In this document: piece by piece, positions 42,234 to 51,197 of the stretch
Numbering within the stretch: the first letter of the stretch is position 1
Layout: every line of letters begins with the position of its first letter
DNA from: Alphaproteobacteria bacterium
Lineage (GTDB): Bacteria > Pseudomonadota > Alphaproteobacteria > JAJFIK01
NCBI GenBank assembly: GCA_021774965.1
Contig: JAJFIL010000055.1
Location: forward strand, 1-51,197
Direction: 5' to 3'
Length of the DNA stretch: 51,197 nt
Made by a program: the position numbers and the translations under genes
Notes under the pieces: model-generated
Databases searched by the model: none
Seen by the model: only the letters and a program-made list of their open reading frames with translations
What the model was told of the DNA's origin: nothing

Positions 42234-43835
42234 GTGAAACAGACCGGTCCCGTGATCAGCAGCCATGGCTTGGATGCTTTTGGCTTTAAGAACCTCAAGG
42301 CCGCCCATTGGAATTATTCCGCTTCGGCCGCCTATCAGGCAGCGGTAGAGCGCGGTGAAGGCGAGATTGCCAAGGACGGCCCCCTCGTGGTGCGCACGGG
42401 CGCGCATACGGGCCGCTCTGCCAAGGACAAGTTCATCGTCAAGGAAGCTTCCTCTGCCGATCACATCTGGTGGGAAAATTCAGAGCCCATGACCGAAGCG
42501 CAGTTCGACCTGCTGCATCAGGACATGATGGATTTTGCGGAAGGCAAAGAACTGTTTGTGCAAGACCTTCATGGCGGCGCGGATGAGACCCACCGCCTGC
42601 CGGTGCGCGTGGTCACGCAATTTGCCTGGCATTCTCTGTTTATTCGCCATTTGCTGCGCCGTCCGCCTCTGGCAGAGCTTGGGGATTTCGCCCCGCAGTT
42701 CTCGATTGTGAATTTACCGGGCTTTAAAGCCGACCCCGACCGCCATGGCTGTCGTTCTGAAACGGTGATTGCGCTCAATTTTTCCAAGAAGATGGTTCTT
42801 ATCGGGGGCACATCTTACGCAGGCGAGACGAAGAAATCGGTGTTCAGCATACTGAACTATCTGTTGCCAGCAAAGAACGTCATGCCCATGCACTGTTCGG
42901 TAAATGTGGGCGACGATGACGACGCTGCAATCTTCTTTGGCCTTTCCGGCACCGGTAAGACCACGCTCTCCGCAGATCCCAGCCGCACATTGATCGGCGA
43001 TGATGAGCACGGCTGGTCCGAGCATGGCTTGTTCAACTTCGAAGGCGGTTGCTATGCCAAGATGATCAATCTTTCTGCTGAGGCTGAACCTGAGATTTTT
43101 GCCACCACAAAGCGGTTCGGCACCGTTCTGGAAAATGTGGTGATGGACGAGGCCACGCGGGAGCTGGATCTTGATGATGGCTCACTGACGGAAAACACCC
43201 GTGGTGCCTATCCCATCGATTTCATTCCCAATGCCAGCCTTAAAGGCGTTGCCCCGCAGCCCAAGAACATCATCATGCTGACGTGCGATGCTTTTGGCGT
43301 GTTGCCTCCGATTTCAAAGCTCACCCCAAGCCAAGCCATGTACCACTTCCTGTCCGGCTACACGGCCAAGGTTGCGGGCACTGAGAAAGGTGTGACTGAG
43401 CCGACCGCGACATTCTCCACGTGCTTTGGGGCGCCGTTCATGCCGCGTCACCCAACCGAATACGGCAACTTGCTGCGCGATCTTATTGCCGAGCATGATG
43501 TGAATTGCTGGTTGGTGAACACGGGCTGGACGGGCGGGGCCTATGGCACCGGCAACCGGATGCCGATCAAGGTGACTCGGGCCCTTTTGGCCGCTGCTCT
43601 GGATGGCTCACTGGCAGATGCACCCATGCGGGAAGATGTTAACTTCGGTTTCGAAGTGCCCACAGAGGTTGCTGGGGTCGACGCCGTTATTCTCGATCCC
43701 CGGGCTACGTGGTCCGATGGTGACGCATTTGATGCGCAGGCTCAGAAGCTGGTGAAGATGTTCATTGAGAACTTCGCTCAGTACGAGGCTCACGTGGATC
43801 CAGAGGTTAAGGCAGCAGCGCCGACAGACGCCTAA
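42234..43835 (+). CDS. pckA: Phosphoenolpyruvate carboxykinase (ATP)
   Basis: Converts oxaloacetate and ATP to phosphoenolpyruvate, the entry to gluconeogenesis from dicarboxylic acids. The 533-residue sequence has [16 protein letters not shown], the [31 protein letters not shown] kinase loop (Walker A about 236-243), the metal-binding [10 protein letters not shown], and [22 protein letters not shown] and [13 protein letters not shown] complete the set. A GTG start at 42234 has GGAGG at 8 bases. In rhizobia pckA lies beside chvI and responds to carbon source; here a palindrome upstream may carry that control. Confidence 0.97.
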   Translation: MKQTGPVISSHGLDAFGFKNLKAAHWNYSASAAYQAAVERGEGEIAKDGPLVVRTGAHTGRSAKDKFIVKEASSADHIWWENSEPMTEAQFDLLHQDMMDFAEGKELFVQDLHGGADETHRLPVRVVTQFAWHSLFIRHLLRRPPLAELGDFAPQFSIVNLPGFKADPDRHGCRSETVIALNFSKKMVLIGGTSYAGETKKSVFSILNYLLPAKNVMPMHCSVNVGDDDDAAIFFGLSGTGKTTLSADPSRTLIGDDEHGWSEHGLFNFEGGCYAKMINLSAEAEPEIFATTKRFGTVLENVVMDEATRELDLDDGSLTENTRGAYPIDFIPNASLKGVAPQPKNIIMLTCDAFGVLPPISKLTPSQAMYHFLSGYTAKVAGTEKGVTEPTATFSTCFGAPFMPRHPTEYGNLLRDLIAEHDVNCWLVNTGWTGGAYGTGNRMPIKVTRALLAAALDGSLADAPMREDVNFGFEVPTEVAGVDAVILDPRATWSDGDAFDAQAQKLVKMFIENFAQYEAHVDPEVKAAAPTDA

Positions 43836-43954
43836 AACCCTCAAATTCTGCGTTTTTGCTTAACCCTATTTCACCTCGCTTTAACCTGGCATGAGGCAAG
43901 ATCACCCTCTCAAGGCTCATAGTTCGTGGGCCTTAGCGATATTGGTGTGGGTGC

Positions 43955-45685
43955 ATGTCGGGCAAGTCCGTTCACTACGAGGTTTTCATCCGCAAGGGTG
44001 CCAAGGGAGCTTGGCAGCTGAGGGATGCTCTGCCCAATCGCAAAGCAGCAACTGAAAAAGCCGAAGACCTTGTCATGGCGGGCGAAGGCACCGGAGCAAA
44101 GGTGGTCAAGGAAACCCTGGACCATGCCACGGGCGAGTATCTGACCCTCAAAATCTGCGAAATCGGCGATGCGGTGGACACAGGCCGCGTCGAGATCAAA
44201 AAGGATGCTGAGATCCCCTGCTTTAAGCCGCAGGACCTTTACACCCACCATGCCCGATCCGTTATTGCCCGGCTTTTAACCGAGCAACTGGGGCAATGGA
44301 AACTAACAGCCATTGAGTTGATGCACCGGGCCGATATCCTGGAGCAGCTTGAGGCGGCTGGCACCATTGTGCAGCACGCCATCCAGAAAGCTGCCGTCGC
44401 TCACGCCCAATCAGCGAACGAAGATGCGCAAAGTGCGGTCAAACAACTCAACGAATTGATCAACAAAGCTTTCGAGCGCATCTACAAAGATAATCGCGCC
44501 GGGCGGTTCCCAAAAATACGCGGCAAGAAACTGGGCCCCATTGCCGAGAAACTTGTTGGCAATGGAGATGCAGAATATCTCTTGTGCGCAGCTGTTGCCG
44601 ACAACTTGTCCAGCACCGCTGAGTGGCGCGACAAACTTTCCCAGCTTCTGGTCTTTATGAAAGAGCTTCCGGACAAAGGCCCGGCGAGGGATCTTGGCCT
44701 TGAGGTGATCGATCTATTCGTTGCTGAAATGCTGGAAGGGGCCGCTGCCTTGGGGGACCTTCTGGGGGATCAGGAAAACCTCGGAGATTCTCTGACCCTG
44801 ATGGCAGATATTTTTCTGGGCCAGGTCAAAAAGGATGCGCCCGTCGGGGACGGTGTGCGCGTTCTCGCGCGAGAGTTTGGCAAGAACAAACTTCCAAATT
44901 CCCGCAGTGCCATCGCCCAGCGCATTATCCGTGAGCTGAAGAGTGTTCGGCGCCTGATGCCTAGGTGCTTGGAAGAAGAGATCAATCTAGTCAAAACCCT
45001 CGCCACCAAGATGGTGATGGGGCAGGGCAAGCTTCTCTCTCTGGATGAGATTACTGAAGCCTTCACCGTGCGCTCCAAACGGCTGGTGGCTCACGATGTT
45101 ATTGATGACTATCTGCAGGATGTCAGTTCTGTGGATGACAAGATCGAGAAACTGATCCAGTTTGAGGAAAACATTGTGGGCGCGGAAAACAAGCGCACCC
45201 TGGCAAGTTTCATCAAACCGCTTCTGACCTCTCACAAATCCCAGGTCTATTTCATTGATGGGGATAAGCCCGTGATGTGGCGCATGAAACGCCTTGCGGA
45301 GCTGCAAGCCAAAGTTTCGAAATCCGGTCTTCAGGAACACCAAAAGAACGAGATTGTAGAAGCCTTTGGCCAACTGGCTTGCGAGATAGATGGCAAGGCC
45401 GGTTTGCTAGACATGATCGACAAGAAACACACCGATCATGCAGAGAGAGTTCTGACCCTTCTGCGCCTGGTGACATCTGACGTTCTTCCTCAAGGGGAAT
45501 TGGGTCAGAAAATCCAGTTGCGTGTGAACGACAAAATGAGGCGCCCAGAATTTCGCCAAAGCCTGCTGGAAGGCGCCAGCTCTCGCGTCGCCGAGCTTAA
45601 AGAGCTGCTCAGCCAAGCTGGCTTTGACAAGAAGCCAAATGCTTCCAAGAATGGCAAAGGCAGCGAAGAAGAAAGTGCCGCGTGA
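43955..45685 (+). CDS. Uncharacterised 576-residue protein
   Basis: No characterised family was recognised. Residues 1 to about 75 look like a small alpha/beta domain (VHYEVFIRKGAKGAWQL, then KAATEKAEDLVMAGEGTGAKVVKE and EYLTLKICEIGD). Similar N-terminal modules occur in other alphaproteobacterial proteins of unknown role. The rest is almost entirely helical, charged and soluble, with no membrane segment or signal peptide. One striking part is LYTHHARSVIARLLTEQLGQW (about 94-114) before a long helix. The C-terminus is lysine- and glutamate-rich and probably disordered. Coding bias matches the housekeeping neighbours. The ribosome-binding site is poor. Two TTAACC elements 21 bp apart (43860, 43881) lie upstream. 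It stands alone between pckA and a convergent gene. Confidence 0.85.
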   Translation: MSGKSVHYEVFIRKGAKGAWQLRDALPNRKAATEKAEDLVMAGEGTGAKVVKETLDHATGEYLTLKICEIGDAVDTGRVEIKKDAEIPCFKPQDLYTHHARSVIARLLTEQLGQWKLTAIELMHRADILEQLEAAGTIVQHAIQKAAVAHAQSANEDAQSAVKQLNELINKAFERIYKDNRAGRFPKIRGKKLGPIAEKLVGNGDAEYLLCAAVADNLSSTAEWRDKLSQLLVFMKELPDKGPARDLGLEVIDLFVAEMLEGAAALGDLLGDQENLGDSLTLMADIFLGQVKKDAPVGDGVRVLAREFGKNKLPNSRSAIAQRIIRELKSVRRLMPRCLEEEINLVKTLATKMVMGQGKLLSLDEITEAFTVRSKRLVAHDVIDDYLQDVSSVDDKIEKLIQFEENIVGAENKRTLASFIKPLLTSHKSQVYFIDGDKPVMWRMKRLAELQAKVSKSGLQEHQKNEIVEAFGQLACEIDGKAGLLDMIDKKHTDHAERVLTLLRLVTSDVLPQGELGQKIQLRVNDKMRRPEFRQSLLEGASSRVAELKELLSQAGFDKKPNASKNGKGSEEESAA

Positions 45686-45712
45686 TATTCGCCGCTGCGC
45701 CCAATCTGCCTC

Positions 45713-46138
45713 TTAGTTTTCAAGCGCTGCCAGTCCTGCTTCGGCAACTTCCATGTCTTGGCTGTAGTGGCCGCCAGAAACGCCGATACCGCCGATCACT
45801 TCGTCGCCCAGCTTAATGGGATAGCCGCCGCCAAAGACAACAAGGCGCGGTGTGTTGACGATACCCTGATAAAGCGGTGCATCATCTTTGATGAATTCAA
45901 ACCAAGCGTGGGTGGGCATGCTGAAAGAGATGGCGGTATAGGCTTTGTCTTGCGCGATCTCCACGCTCAGCTGTTGGGCACCATCCATGCGGCGGTAAGT
46001 CTTCAGAACGCCGCTTTCATCACACACGGCGATAACCATAGGCACGCCTATTTCCCTGGCTTTCGCATCGGCAGCTTCAAGAACACGTTGGGCTGCTTCG
46101 GCGGTGATGGATTGTTTCTGCAGGGCAATTTCACCCAT
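45713..46138 (-). CDS. GlcG/HbpS-like (Haem_degrading family) protein
   Basis: A 141-residue protein of the GlcG/HbpS family (PF03928). The alternating strands AVCDESGVLKTYRRMDGA and VVFGGGYPIKLGDEVIGGIGVSGGHYSQD are the family's core, with the glycine-rich VFGGGYP turn. Members bind haem, cobalamin or small organic acids and are often cofactor chaperones or subunits of diol metabolism. The name of the Pfam entry does not prove haem breakdown. There is no signal peptide, so it is cytoplasmic. It starts 31 bases after polA on the same strand and may be read with it. Confidence 0.85.
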   Translation of the reverse strand: MGEIALQKQSITAEAAQRVLEAADAKAREIGVPMVIAVCDESGVLKTYRRMDGAQQLSVEIAQDKAYTAISFSMPTHAWFEFIKDDAPLYQGIVNTPRLVVFGGGYPIKLGDEVIGGIGVSGGHYSQDMEVAEAGLAALEN

Positions 46139-46168
46139 GGGGTTTCTCCTTTTTGGAAATAAAATCAG

Positions 46169-49100
46169 CTAGTGCGCCTCATCCCAGGTGTCTCCGGAAT
46201 TGGCGTCCACAATGAGAGGAACAGAAAGCACAAGCGCGGGGTCCGTGGCGTTCTCCATGATCTGCTTGGCAATCGTGATGGTGTCTTCAACTTGCGCGGC
46301 GGGGGTCTCAAAGATCAATTCATCATGGACCTGCAACAGCATGGTGGCATCCAGCTTGGCCGCATTCAGGGCGTCCGGCATGCGGATCATGGCGCGGCGA
46401 ATAATGTCGGCAGCAGAACCCTGAATGGGGGCATTGATGGCAGCGCGCTCATTGAAGGATCTCTGCGCCGGGTTTTTTGAATTGATATTGGGATAGTGAC
46501 AACGCCGTCCGAAAATTGTCTCCACATAACCTTCCCGGCGACAGTCCTCAATGGTGCTGTTCATGTAATCGCGAATGCCGGGGACGCGCTCGAAATAGGT
46601 TTTGATATAGTCCTGCGCTTCGCCGCGAGAAATGCCCAATTGGTTCGCGAGCCCGAATGCAGAAATGCCATAGATGATGCCGAAGTTGATTGCCTTTGCG
46701 CGCCGCCGCACCGAAGGATCCATGCCTTCGATGGGCACGCCAAACATTTCAGATGCCGTCATGGCATGAATGTCCAGCCCATCCTCGAATGCTTTGCGCA
46801 ACTCAGGAATATCTGCTGCGTGGGCCAGCACGCGCAGTTCGATCTGGCTGTAATCTGCGGAGATCAGTTTGTTCCCTTTATCCGCGATGAAGGCAGTGCG
46901 GATCAGGCGGCCTTCTGGTGTGCGAATGGGAATGTTCTGCAAATTGGGGTCGGACGATGCGAGGCGTCCCGTAGTGGTCGCCGCCAAGGAATATGACGTA
47001 TGCACGCGGCCTGTTTCCGCATTGATGAACTCAGGCAAGGCGTCTGTGTAGGTGCCTTTGAGTTTGGAAAGTTGCCGCCAGGTGAGCAAGACTTTAGGCA
47101 GGTCATGGCCTTCCGCGGCAAGGCCTTCCAGCACATCCGCGCCGGTAGCATAGGCACCGGTCTTGGTTTTCTTGCCTGCGGGCAAACCCAGCTTTTCAAA
47201 CATGATCTCACCCAATTGCTTGGGCGAGCCTAGATTAAAGCTTTCTCCGGCCAGATCATGGGCCTCGGCTTCCAGTGCCATCATGCGTTGGGCAAAATCT
47301 CCCGACAGGCGCGAGAGCACTTGACGATCCACCTTAACCCCCGCCATTTCCATATCAGCAAGAATTGGGATCAGCGGTCTTTCGAGGGTTTCATAAACCG
47401 TGGTTAGCCCATCAGCAGGCAGGCGCGGCTTGAGCAATTTATGCAAGCGCAACGTGACATCAGCATCTTCCGCTGCATAGCGGGTGGCTTCGTCCACCGG
47501 TATTTCATCAAATGTCTTTTGCGCCTTGCCCTTGCCCGCAATTTCAGAGAACGGGATAGGCGTGTGTCCTAAATGCTCCTTGGACAGAGCATCCATGCCA
47601 TGGCCATGCAGCCCGGCATCCAGCGCATAAGAGATGAGCATGGTATCGTCAAATGGAAAAAGCCGTATGCCCTGGCGCGCAAGAATCTCAAAGTCATATT
47701 TGACGTTTTGCGCGATCTTCAAGACCGACGGATCTTCCAAGAGGGGCTTTAGCTTTTCCAACGCCAGTCTGAGATCGATTTGTTCGGGCACATCTTCAAA
47801 GCTGAGCCCGTCTCCGCTGCCATGGCCAAAGGGAATATAACAAGCCTCCCCCGGCACAATGGCAAGGGAGATGCCCACCAATCGCGCCACCATGGTGTCA
47901 AGCGAGGTCGTTTCCGTGTCCACGCAAACAGTGCCCGCCTCTGTGGCACGAGCAATCCAGTCTTCCAGAGCCGCCATCGTGTTGATGGTTTCATAGCTGT
48001 CAGGATCAATCGCTTTGACAAGGGCGCCCCGGTCCATCACCGCGCCGGGAGAGCCGCCAGCCTCTGCGGGGCTCATTGGAGCGCTCGTAGAAGGCGCATC
48101 ATTGGATGAGGTTGCCGGCGTCTCCCTGGATGGCGCCGCCAAAGAAGAAGAGCCTTCAGCTGTGATGGCATCCACATCCTCAATATCGAAGTCTGCCGCA
48201 ACACGGCGAACAAGCGTTTTGAACTCCATGGATTTCAGGTAGGGAATTAGCACCTTGGGGTCTGGCTCATGGAGCCCGAAATTCCCAACAGGAACATCTA
48301 CATCCACATCTTGCTTCAGGGTTACAAGCTCGCGGCTCACCGCTGCCTTATCTGCATTCGCAACAATGGTGTCGATCTGCGAGCCGACCATTTTCTTTAA
48401 CATCCGGGCCCGAAGGATGTTCTGTACAAAGACATTACCGCTTGCCGCGATGGCCTCCAGCGATTTTGTGTCCGCCGAAGGTTTGCCGGACTTATCCTTG
48501 CCCAGTTGTGCTTCGGTAATGCCAAAGGTCTCAAGCAATATCCGCGCGATGGGCCCGCCTGCGCCCAATTTGAGCGGCTCTCCCGCCGCGGCATCAATAT
48601 CGGACTGCAGCTGATCAAACGTCTTCTGCAGCTTGGCCTTGATCTCATCGGGCTCTGCGTCCGGGCCGATAAGGGCATCCAGCCCACCCACCTCGCGAAT
48701 GATGGGGCCTGCGGATTTCCCACCAATGCCCGGAACACCGGGGACATTGTCCACGCTATCACCAGAAAGGGCCTGGACTTCGATGACTTTTTCCGGACCG
48801 ACGCCGAATTTCTCGACCACTTCCTCAGGACCCTGACGCCGGTTCTTCATGGTGTCCAGAAGATCACAGCCTTCATCCACCATCTGCATCAGATCTTTGT
48901 CCGAAGAGACGATGGTTACATGAGCGCCCGCGTCCCGGGCCTGGCGCGCGTATGTGGCGATCAGGTCGTCGGCTTCAAAACCTTCCATCTCGATGGAGGG
49001 AAGTCCAAAGGCACGGGTGGCCTCTCGCACCATGGCAAATTGCGGCACCAGATCTTCCGGAGCAGGGGGGCGATGGGCCTTGTATTCAGGATAGATGTCG

Positions 49101-49357
49101 TTGCGGAAGCTTTTGCCCGAATGATCAAAAATGACAGCCAGGTGAGTAGGGCGATCACCGCCTTTAAGCTCTTCCACCAATTTGTGCAGCATGGAGGAAA
49201 ACCCTGAGACAGCCCCCACGGGCATCCCGTCTGATTTCCGGGTCAGCGGCGGCAGCGCATGATAGGCCCGGAAAATATAGCCTGAGCCATCAATGAGATA
49301 GAGGTGATCGCCTTCTCCGATGGGTTGGACGGAATTTGGTTTGGAGGGAGTAGCCAT
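46169..49357 (-). CDS. polA: DNA polymerase I
   Basis: Fills gaps and removes RNA primers in replication and repair. The 1062-residue protein has three domains. The first is a 5'-3' exonuclease (LYLIDGSGYIFRAYHALP, GFEADDLIATYA, SSDKDLMQMV, LSGDSVDNVPGVPGIGGKSA). The second is a 3'-5' exonuclease with intact proofreading motifs (VCVDTETTSLD, NVKYDFEIL, YAAEDADVTL). The third is the polymerase (SADYSQIELRVLAH, RRAKAINFGIIYG, LLQVHDELIFE). It is longer than the E. coli enzyme, mainly because of a Ser/Ala/Pro-rich linker of about 50 residues between the exonuclease domains (about 405-450). It lies between the GlcG-like gene and a divergent ABC ATPase. Confidence 0.97.
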   Translation of the reverse strand: MATPSKPNSVQPIGEGDHLYLIDGSGYIFRAYHALPPLTRKSDGMPVGAVSGFSSMLHKLVEELKGGDRPTHLAVIFDHSGKSFRNDIYPEYKAHRPPAPEDLVPQFAMVREATRAFGLPSIEMEGFEADDLIATYARQARDAGAHVTIVSSDKDLMQMVDEGCDLLDTMKNRRQGPEEVVEKFGVGPEKVIEVQALSGDSVDNVPGVPGIGGKSAGPIIREVGGLDALIGPDAEPDEIKAKLQKTFDQLQSDIDAAAGEPLKLGAGGPIARILLETFGITEAQLGKDKSGKPSADTKSLEAIAASGNVFVQNILRARMLKKMVGSQIDTIVANADKAAVSRELVTLKQDVDVDVPVGNFGLHEPDPKVLIPYLKSMEFKTLVRRVAADFDIEDVDAITAEGSSSLAAPSRETPATSSNDAPSTSAPMSPAEAGGSPGAVMDRGALVKAIDPDSYETINTMAALEDWIARATEAGTVCVDTETTSLDTMVARLVGISLAIVPGEACYIPFGHGSGDGLSFEDVPEQIDLRLALEKLKPLLEDPSVLKIAQNVKYDFEILARQGIRLFPFDDTMLISYALDAGLHGHGMDALSKEHLGHTPIPFSEIAGKGKAQKTFDEIPVDEATRYAAEDADVTLRLHKLLKPRLPADGLTTVYETLERPLIPILADMEMAGVKVDRQVLSRLSGDFAQRMMALEAEAHDLAGESFNLGSPKQLGEIMFEKLGLPAGKKTKTGAYATGADVLEGLAAEGHDLPKVLLTWRQLSKLKGTYTDALPEFINAETGRVHTSYSLAATTTGRLASSDPNLQNIPIRTPEGRLIRTAFIADKGNKLISADYSQIELRVLAHAADIPELRKAFEDGLDIHAMTASEMFGVPIEGMDPSVRRRAKAINFGIIYGISAFGLANQLGISRGEAQDYIKTYFERVPGIRDYMNSTIEDCRREGYVETIFGRRCHYPNINSKNPAQRSFNERAAINAPIQGSAADIIRRAMIRMPDALNAAKLDATMLLQVHDELIFETPAAQVEDTITIAKQIMENATDPALVLSVPLIVDANSGDTWDEAH

Positions 49358-49594
49358 GCGGACAATCTCTATTCTGGCGGTCTGATCTGGTCACTCTGAT
49401 CTAGTCGCAATGACAGCTCATGATGACAGGTCACAATAAGGGGAGGCATGGCAGCCATGCGGCGGCTAACCATTGACGGAAACGAGGGCCGGATGATAGC
49501 GATGCTCCTCTCAATCTCAAAGAATTCAGTTTGGCCCCTCCTGAACCAGCATTAGGCTGGCAAAATTGAAGGGCCAATATCAAGGGGCGCATAT

Positions 49595-50584
49595 ATGTCG
49601 GCTGCCGGACACGCTATCGAAGCTCGCAATTTGCGCAAGACCTACCGGGGCTCCCGCGGGCAGGCCCCTATGGAAGCGCTAAAGGGCGTAGATCTTTACG
49701 TGCCGCAGGGCTCGATCTTTGGGCTTTTGGGCCCCAACGGGGCGGGAAAGTCCACCTTCATCAACATTCTGGCTGACCTGGTGGTGAAAACTTCCGGCGA
49801 TGTTTCGATCTGGGGCTTTGATATCGACAAGAACCCTCGCCAGGCCCGTGCTGCCATCGGCGTGGTCCCGCAAGAGCTAAACATCGACCCATTCTTTACG
49901 CCGGCTGAAGCCATGGAGCTTCAGGCGGGCCTCTATGGGGTTCCAAAGGCTGAACGCCGGACCTTGGAAATCCTTGATGCCGTCGGCCTGGCTGATAAGG
50001 CAGATGCCTATGCCCGCACCCTCTCAGGGGGGATGCGGCGGCGTTTGCTGGTGGCCAAGGCGCTGGTCCATCAACCTCCTGTCCTGGTGCTGGATGAACC
50101 CACTGCGGGTGTGGATATCGAACTCCGCAAACAGCTTTGGGATTATGTGCGAGAGCTGAACGCCCGCGGCACCACCATCGTTCTTACGACACACTATCTG
50201 GAAGAGGCCGAGGAGCTGTGTGATCGCATCGCCATTATCAATCATGGCGAGGTAGCGGCAGTGGAAGCAAAAGAAACCTTGCTTCACCGGATTGAACAGA
50301 AACAGTTGGTCATCCGCCCGGCGGGAGAGGTGCCTCTGCCGGATCTGGGTGGGCTAAAGGTGGAAGCGCGCGCCGATGGTTGTTTCGCGGTGAGCTATTC
50401 TCCCGAAGACATCATGGCCGGTGAAATCATCACCCGGATCCAGAATGCCGGCATCGAGATCTGCGACATCACCACACAACAATCGGACCTGGAAGACGTG
50501 TTCCTGCAGCTTACCTATCACAAGAATGATGAATACTCAGGTCCCGTGGTAGGGGAAAAGCCGGTGCCATCAACGCGCTCTTAA
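49595..50584 (+). CDS. ABC-2 type transporter ATP-binding protein (YadG/NodI-like)
   Basis: A 329-residue ATPase with Walker A GPNGAGKST (46-54), Q-loop VPQELNIDPFFTPAEAM, signature LSGGM (143-147), Walker B VLVLDEPTAGVD (about 163-174) and H-loop TTHYLEEAEELCDR. The C-terminal extension (QLVIRPAGEVPLPDL onward) is of the YadG type, whose partner is an ABC-2 permease such as YadH. No permease gene follows; a tRNA gene and the edge of an integrated element do instead. AAGGGGCG precedes the ATG. The substrate is unknown. Confidence 0.92.
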   Translation: MSAAGHAIEARNLRKTYRGSRGQAPMEALKGVDLYVPQGSIFGLLGPNGAGKSTFINILADLVVKTSGDVSIWGFDIDKNPRQARAAIGVVPQELNIDPFFTPAEAMELQAGLYGVPKAERRTLEILDAVGLADKADAYARTLSGGMRRRLLVAKALVHQPPVLVLDEPTAGVDIELRKQLWDYVRELNARGTTIVLTTHYLEEAEELCDRIAIINHGEVAAVEAKETLLHRIEQKQLVIRPAGEVPLPDLGGLKVEARADGCFAVSYSPEDIMAGEIITRIQNAGIEICDITTQQSDLEDVFLQLTYHKNDEYSGPVVGEKPVPSTRS

Positions 50585-50649
50585 GGGGGCCAGGAGCACC
50601 CGCCTCCGCTAGTTGGCATCCCGCGAAAGGCCGTTTGCACCCGGGCGCT

Positions 50650-50691
50650 GGATCAGTTAGGGTCCGCGCCCTTAGGGTCACACCCTGATCC
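50650..50691 (+). other. Hairpin immediately before tRNA-Arg
   Basis: GGATCAG (50650-50656) can pair with CTGATCC (50685-50691), with an inner GGGT/ACCC continuation through a TTA bulge. The last base is adjacent to the first base of the tRNA. It may be part of the tRNA leader or a terminator of the ABC gene without a T run. Confidence 0.35.
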
Positions 50692-50768
50692 GCACCCATA
50701 GCTCAGCTGGATAGAGCGCCGCCCTCCGAAGGCGGAGGTCAGAGGTTCGAATCCTCTTGGGTGCGCCA
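50692..50768 (+). tRNA. tRNA-Arg (anticodon CCG)
   Basis: A 77-base cloverleaf: acceptor GCACCCA/TGGGTGC, discriminator G and encoded CCA; D-arm GCTCAGCTGGATAGAGC; anticodon stem CCGCC/GGCGG with loop CTCCGAA, so anticodon CCG reading CGG; T-arm AGAGGTTCGAATCCTCT. The 3' half also encodes, on the other strand, the last residues of a serine recombinase, which marks it as the attachment site of an integrated element. Confidence 0.97.
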
Positions 50769-51197
50769 TTCCCGTGCAAAAGTAAGAACTTTTTCTTCGG
50801 GGCCCTGATCGGCCAGCGCCGCGCTTGCTAACGCTGCTTTTGGGCCAGTAATCCTGATCTCTTCATCGCTGACATCCACCCGAGAGACCATCTGGCGCAA
50901 GTAGGCGCGTCGAAACCCTGCATCATCTGGATGGAGCAACCTCTTCTTTGCAGACACTGTAAACGCTTCACGCTGGACTTGAGAGAGCATCTTGGTAGGC
51001 CGGTCCCGTTCGCGCTCCAAACCCGCTATAAGCTTGATGAGCTGATCTCTTCGTTCCTGAAGCTTGTTGATATGAGATTTCAAGCTCCCCTCAAGGGTCA
51101 GCCCATTGCTGAGCTGCCCATAAAGGTTATCAAGCTGGGTGCTGACCTCGCGCTTCTCCTTAGAGAGGTCACGGATGCGATTGAGGAGGTCTTTGTT
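50739..51197 (-). CDS. Large serine recombinase, C-terminal part (cut by window end)
   Basis: The last 152 codons of a site-specific recombinase; the frame is open to the end of the window. The first 80 residues are a charged coiled coil ([21 protein letters not shown], then [21 protein letters not shown]). This is followed by [34 protein letters not shown], the usual ending of alphaproteobacterial large serine recombinases. The catalytic resolvase domain lies outside. The final residues (TQEDSNL) and the stop codon are in the antisense of tRNA-Arg, so the gene ends inside the attachment site. Such enzymes integrate phages and islands into tRNA 3' ends. Confidence 0.82.
   Translation of the reverse strand, partial: NKDLLNRIRDLSKEKREVSTQLDNLYGQLSNGLTLEGSLKSHINKLQERRDQLIKLIAGLERERDRPTKMLSQVQREAFTVSAKKRLLHPDDAGFRRAYLRQMVSRVDVSDEEIRITGPKAALASAALADQGPEEKVLTFAREWRTQEDSNL

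Noticed and set aside
1-51197. CRISPR arrays and complete insertion sequences
   Set aside because: No regularly spaced repeat-spacer series beyond the four-copy 23-bp array, and no transposase with terminal inverted repeats, was seen.

Overview
The window is a stretch of an alphaproteobacterial chromosome. The evidence is the gene content and order: aroA-cmk-rpsA-ihfB, trpFBA-accD-folC, trxA-addA-addB followed by AmgK/MurU-like genes and tsaE, a DivL-type pseudo-histidine kinase beside ahcY, and the HPr / EIIA / short HprK / ChvG-ChvI / pckA cluster. Together these point to a Hyphomicrobiales- or Parvibaculales-like organism. The exact genus cannot be read from the sequence.

Layout. Positions 1-6000 are an accessory, AT-richer zone. 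It holds the end of an amidohydrolase gene, an outer-membrane channel gene preceded by a perfect FNR/FixK box, a few small genes, and a block of tRNA-3'-end-like palindromic debris. It also holds a DUF4143 ATPase gene behind four direct repeats phased exactly 23 bp apart, a tRNA-like three-arm element, and tRNA-Ala(GGC). From 6124 to 17383 come housekeeping genes: aroA, a GNAT insert, cmk, rpsA, then eight tightly packed genes (ihfB, lapA-like, pyrF, trpF, trpB, trpA, accD, folC), most of them joined by start/stop overlaps. From 17566 to 26847, on the minus strand, are trxA, addA, addB, a sugar nucleotidyltransferase, its partner kinase, and tsaE.

A plus-strand block at 26969-31694 (FAD reductase, 2Fe-2S ferredoxin, lipoprotein HlyD, ABC ATPase, ABC permease) separates tsaE from divL, two genes that are often neighbours in this class. 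The divL-ahcY gap carries seven GANTC (CcrM) sites in 192 bp. ahcY has an upstream palindrome like a SahR box. The minus-strand set HPr, EIIA, HprK, ChvG, ChvI links phosphotransferase signalling to an envelope-stress two-component system. A MATE exporter gene sits between chvI and the divergent pckA, and pckA has a perfect 18-bp palindrome upstream.

Positions 43955-50584 hold an uncharacterised 576-residue protein, a GlcG/HbpS-like protein, polA, and an ABC ATPase. The window ends at tRNA-Arg(CCG). The C-terminus of a large serine recombinase runs antisense into the 3' half of this tRNA, which marks the edge of an integrated element that extends beyond the window.

The signals most worth following are the 23-bp-phased repeats before the DUF4143 gene, the GANTC cluster at the divL promoter, the tRNA-derived elements at both ends, the four-hairpin array between folC and trxA, and the 576-residue orphan protein. 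No CRISPR array or complete insertion sequence was seen.
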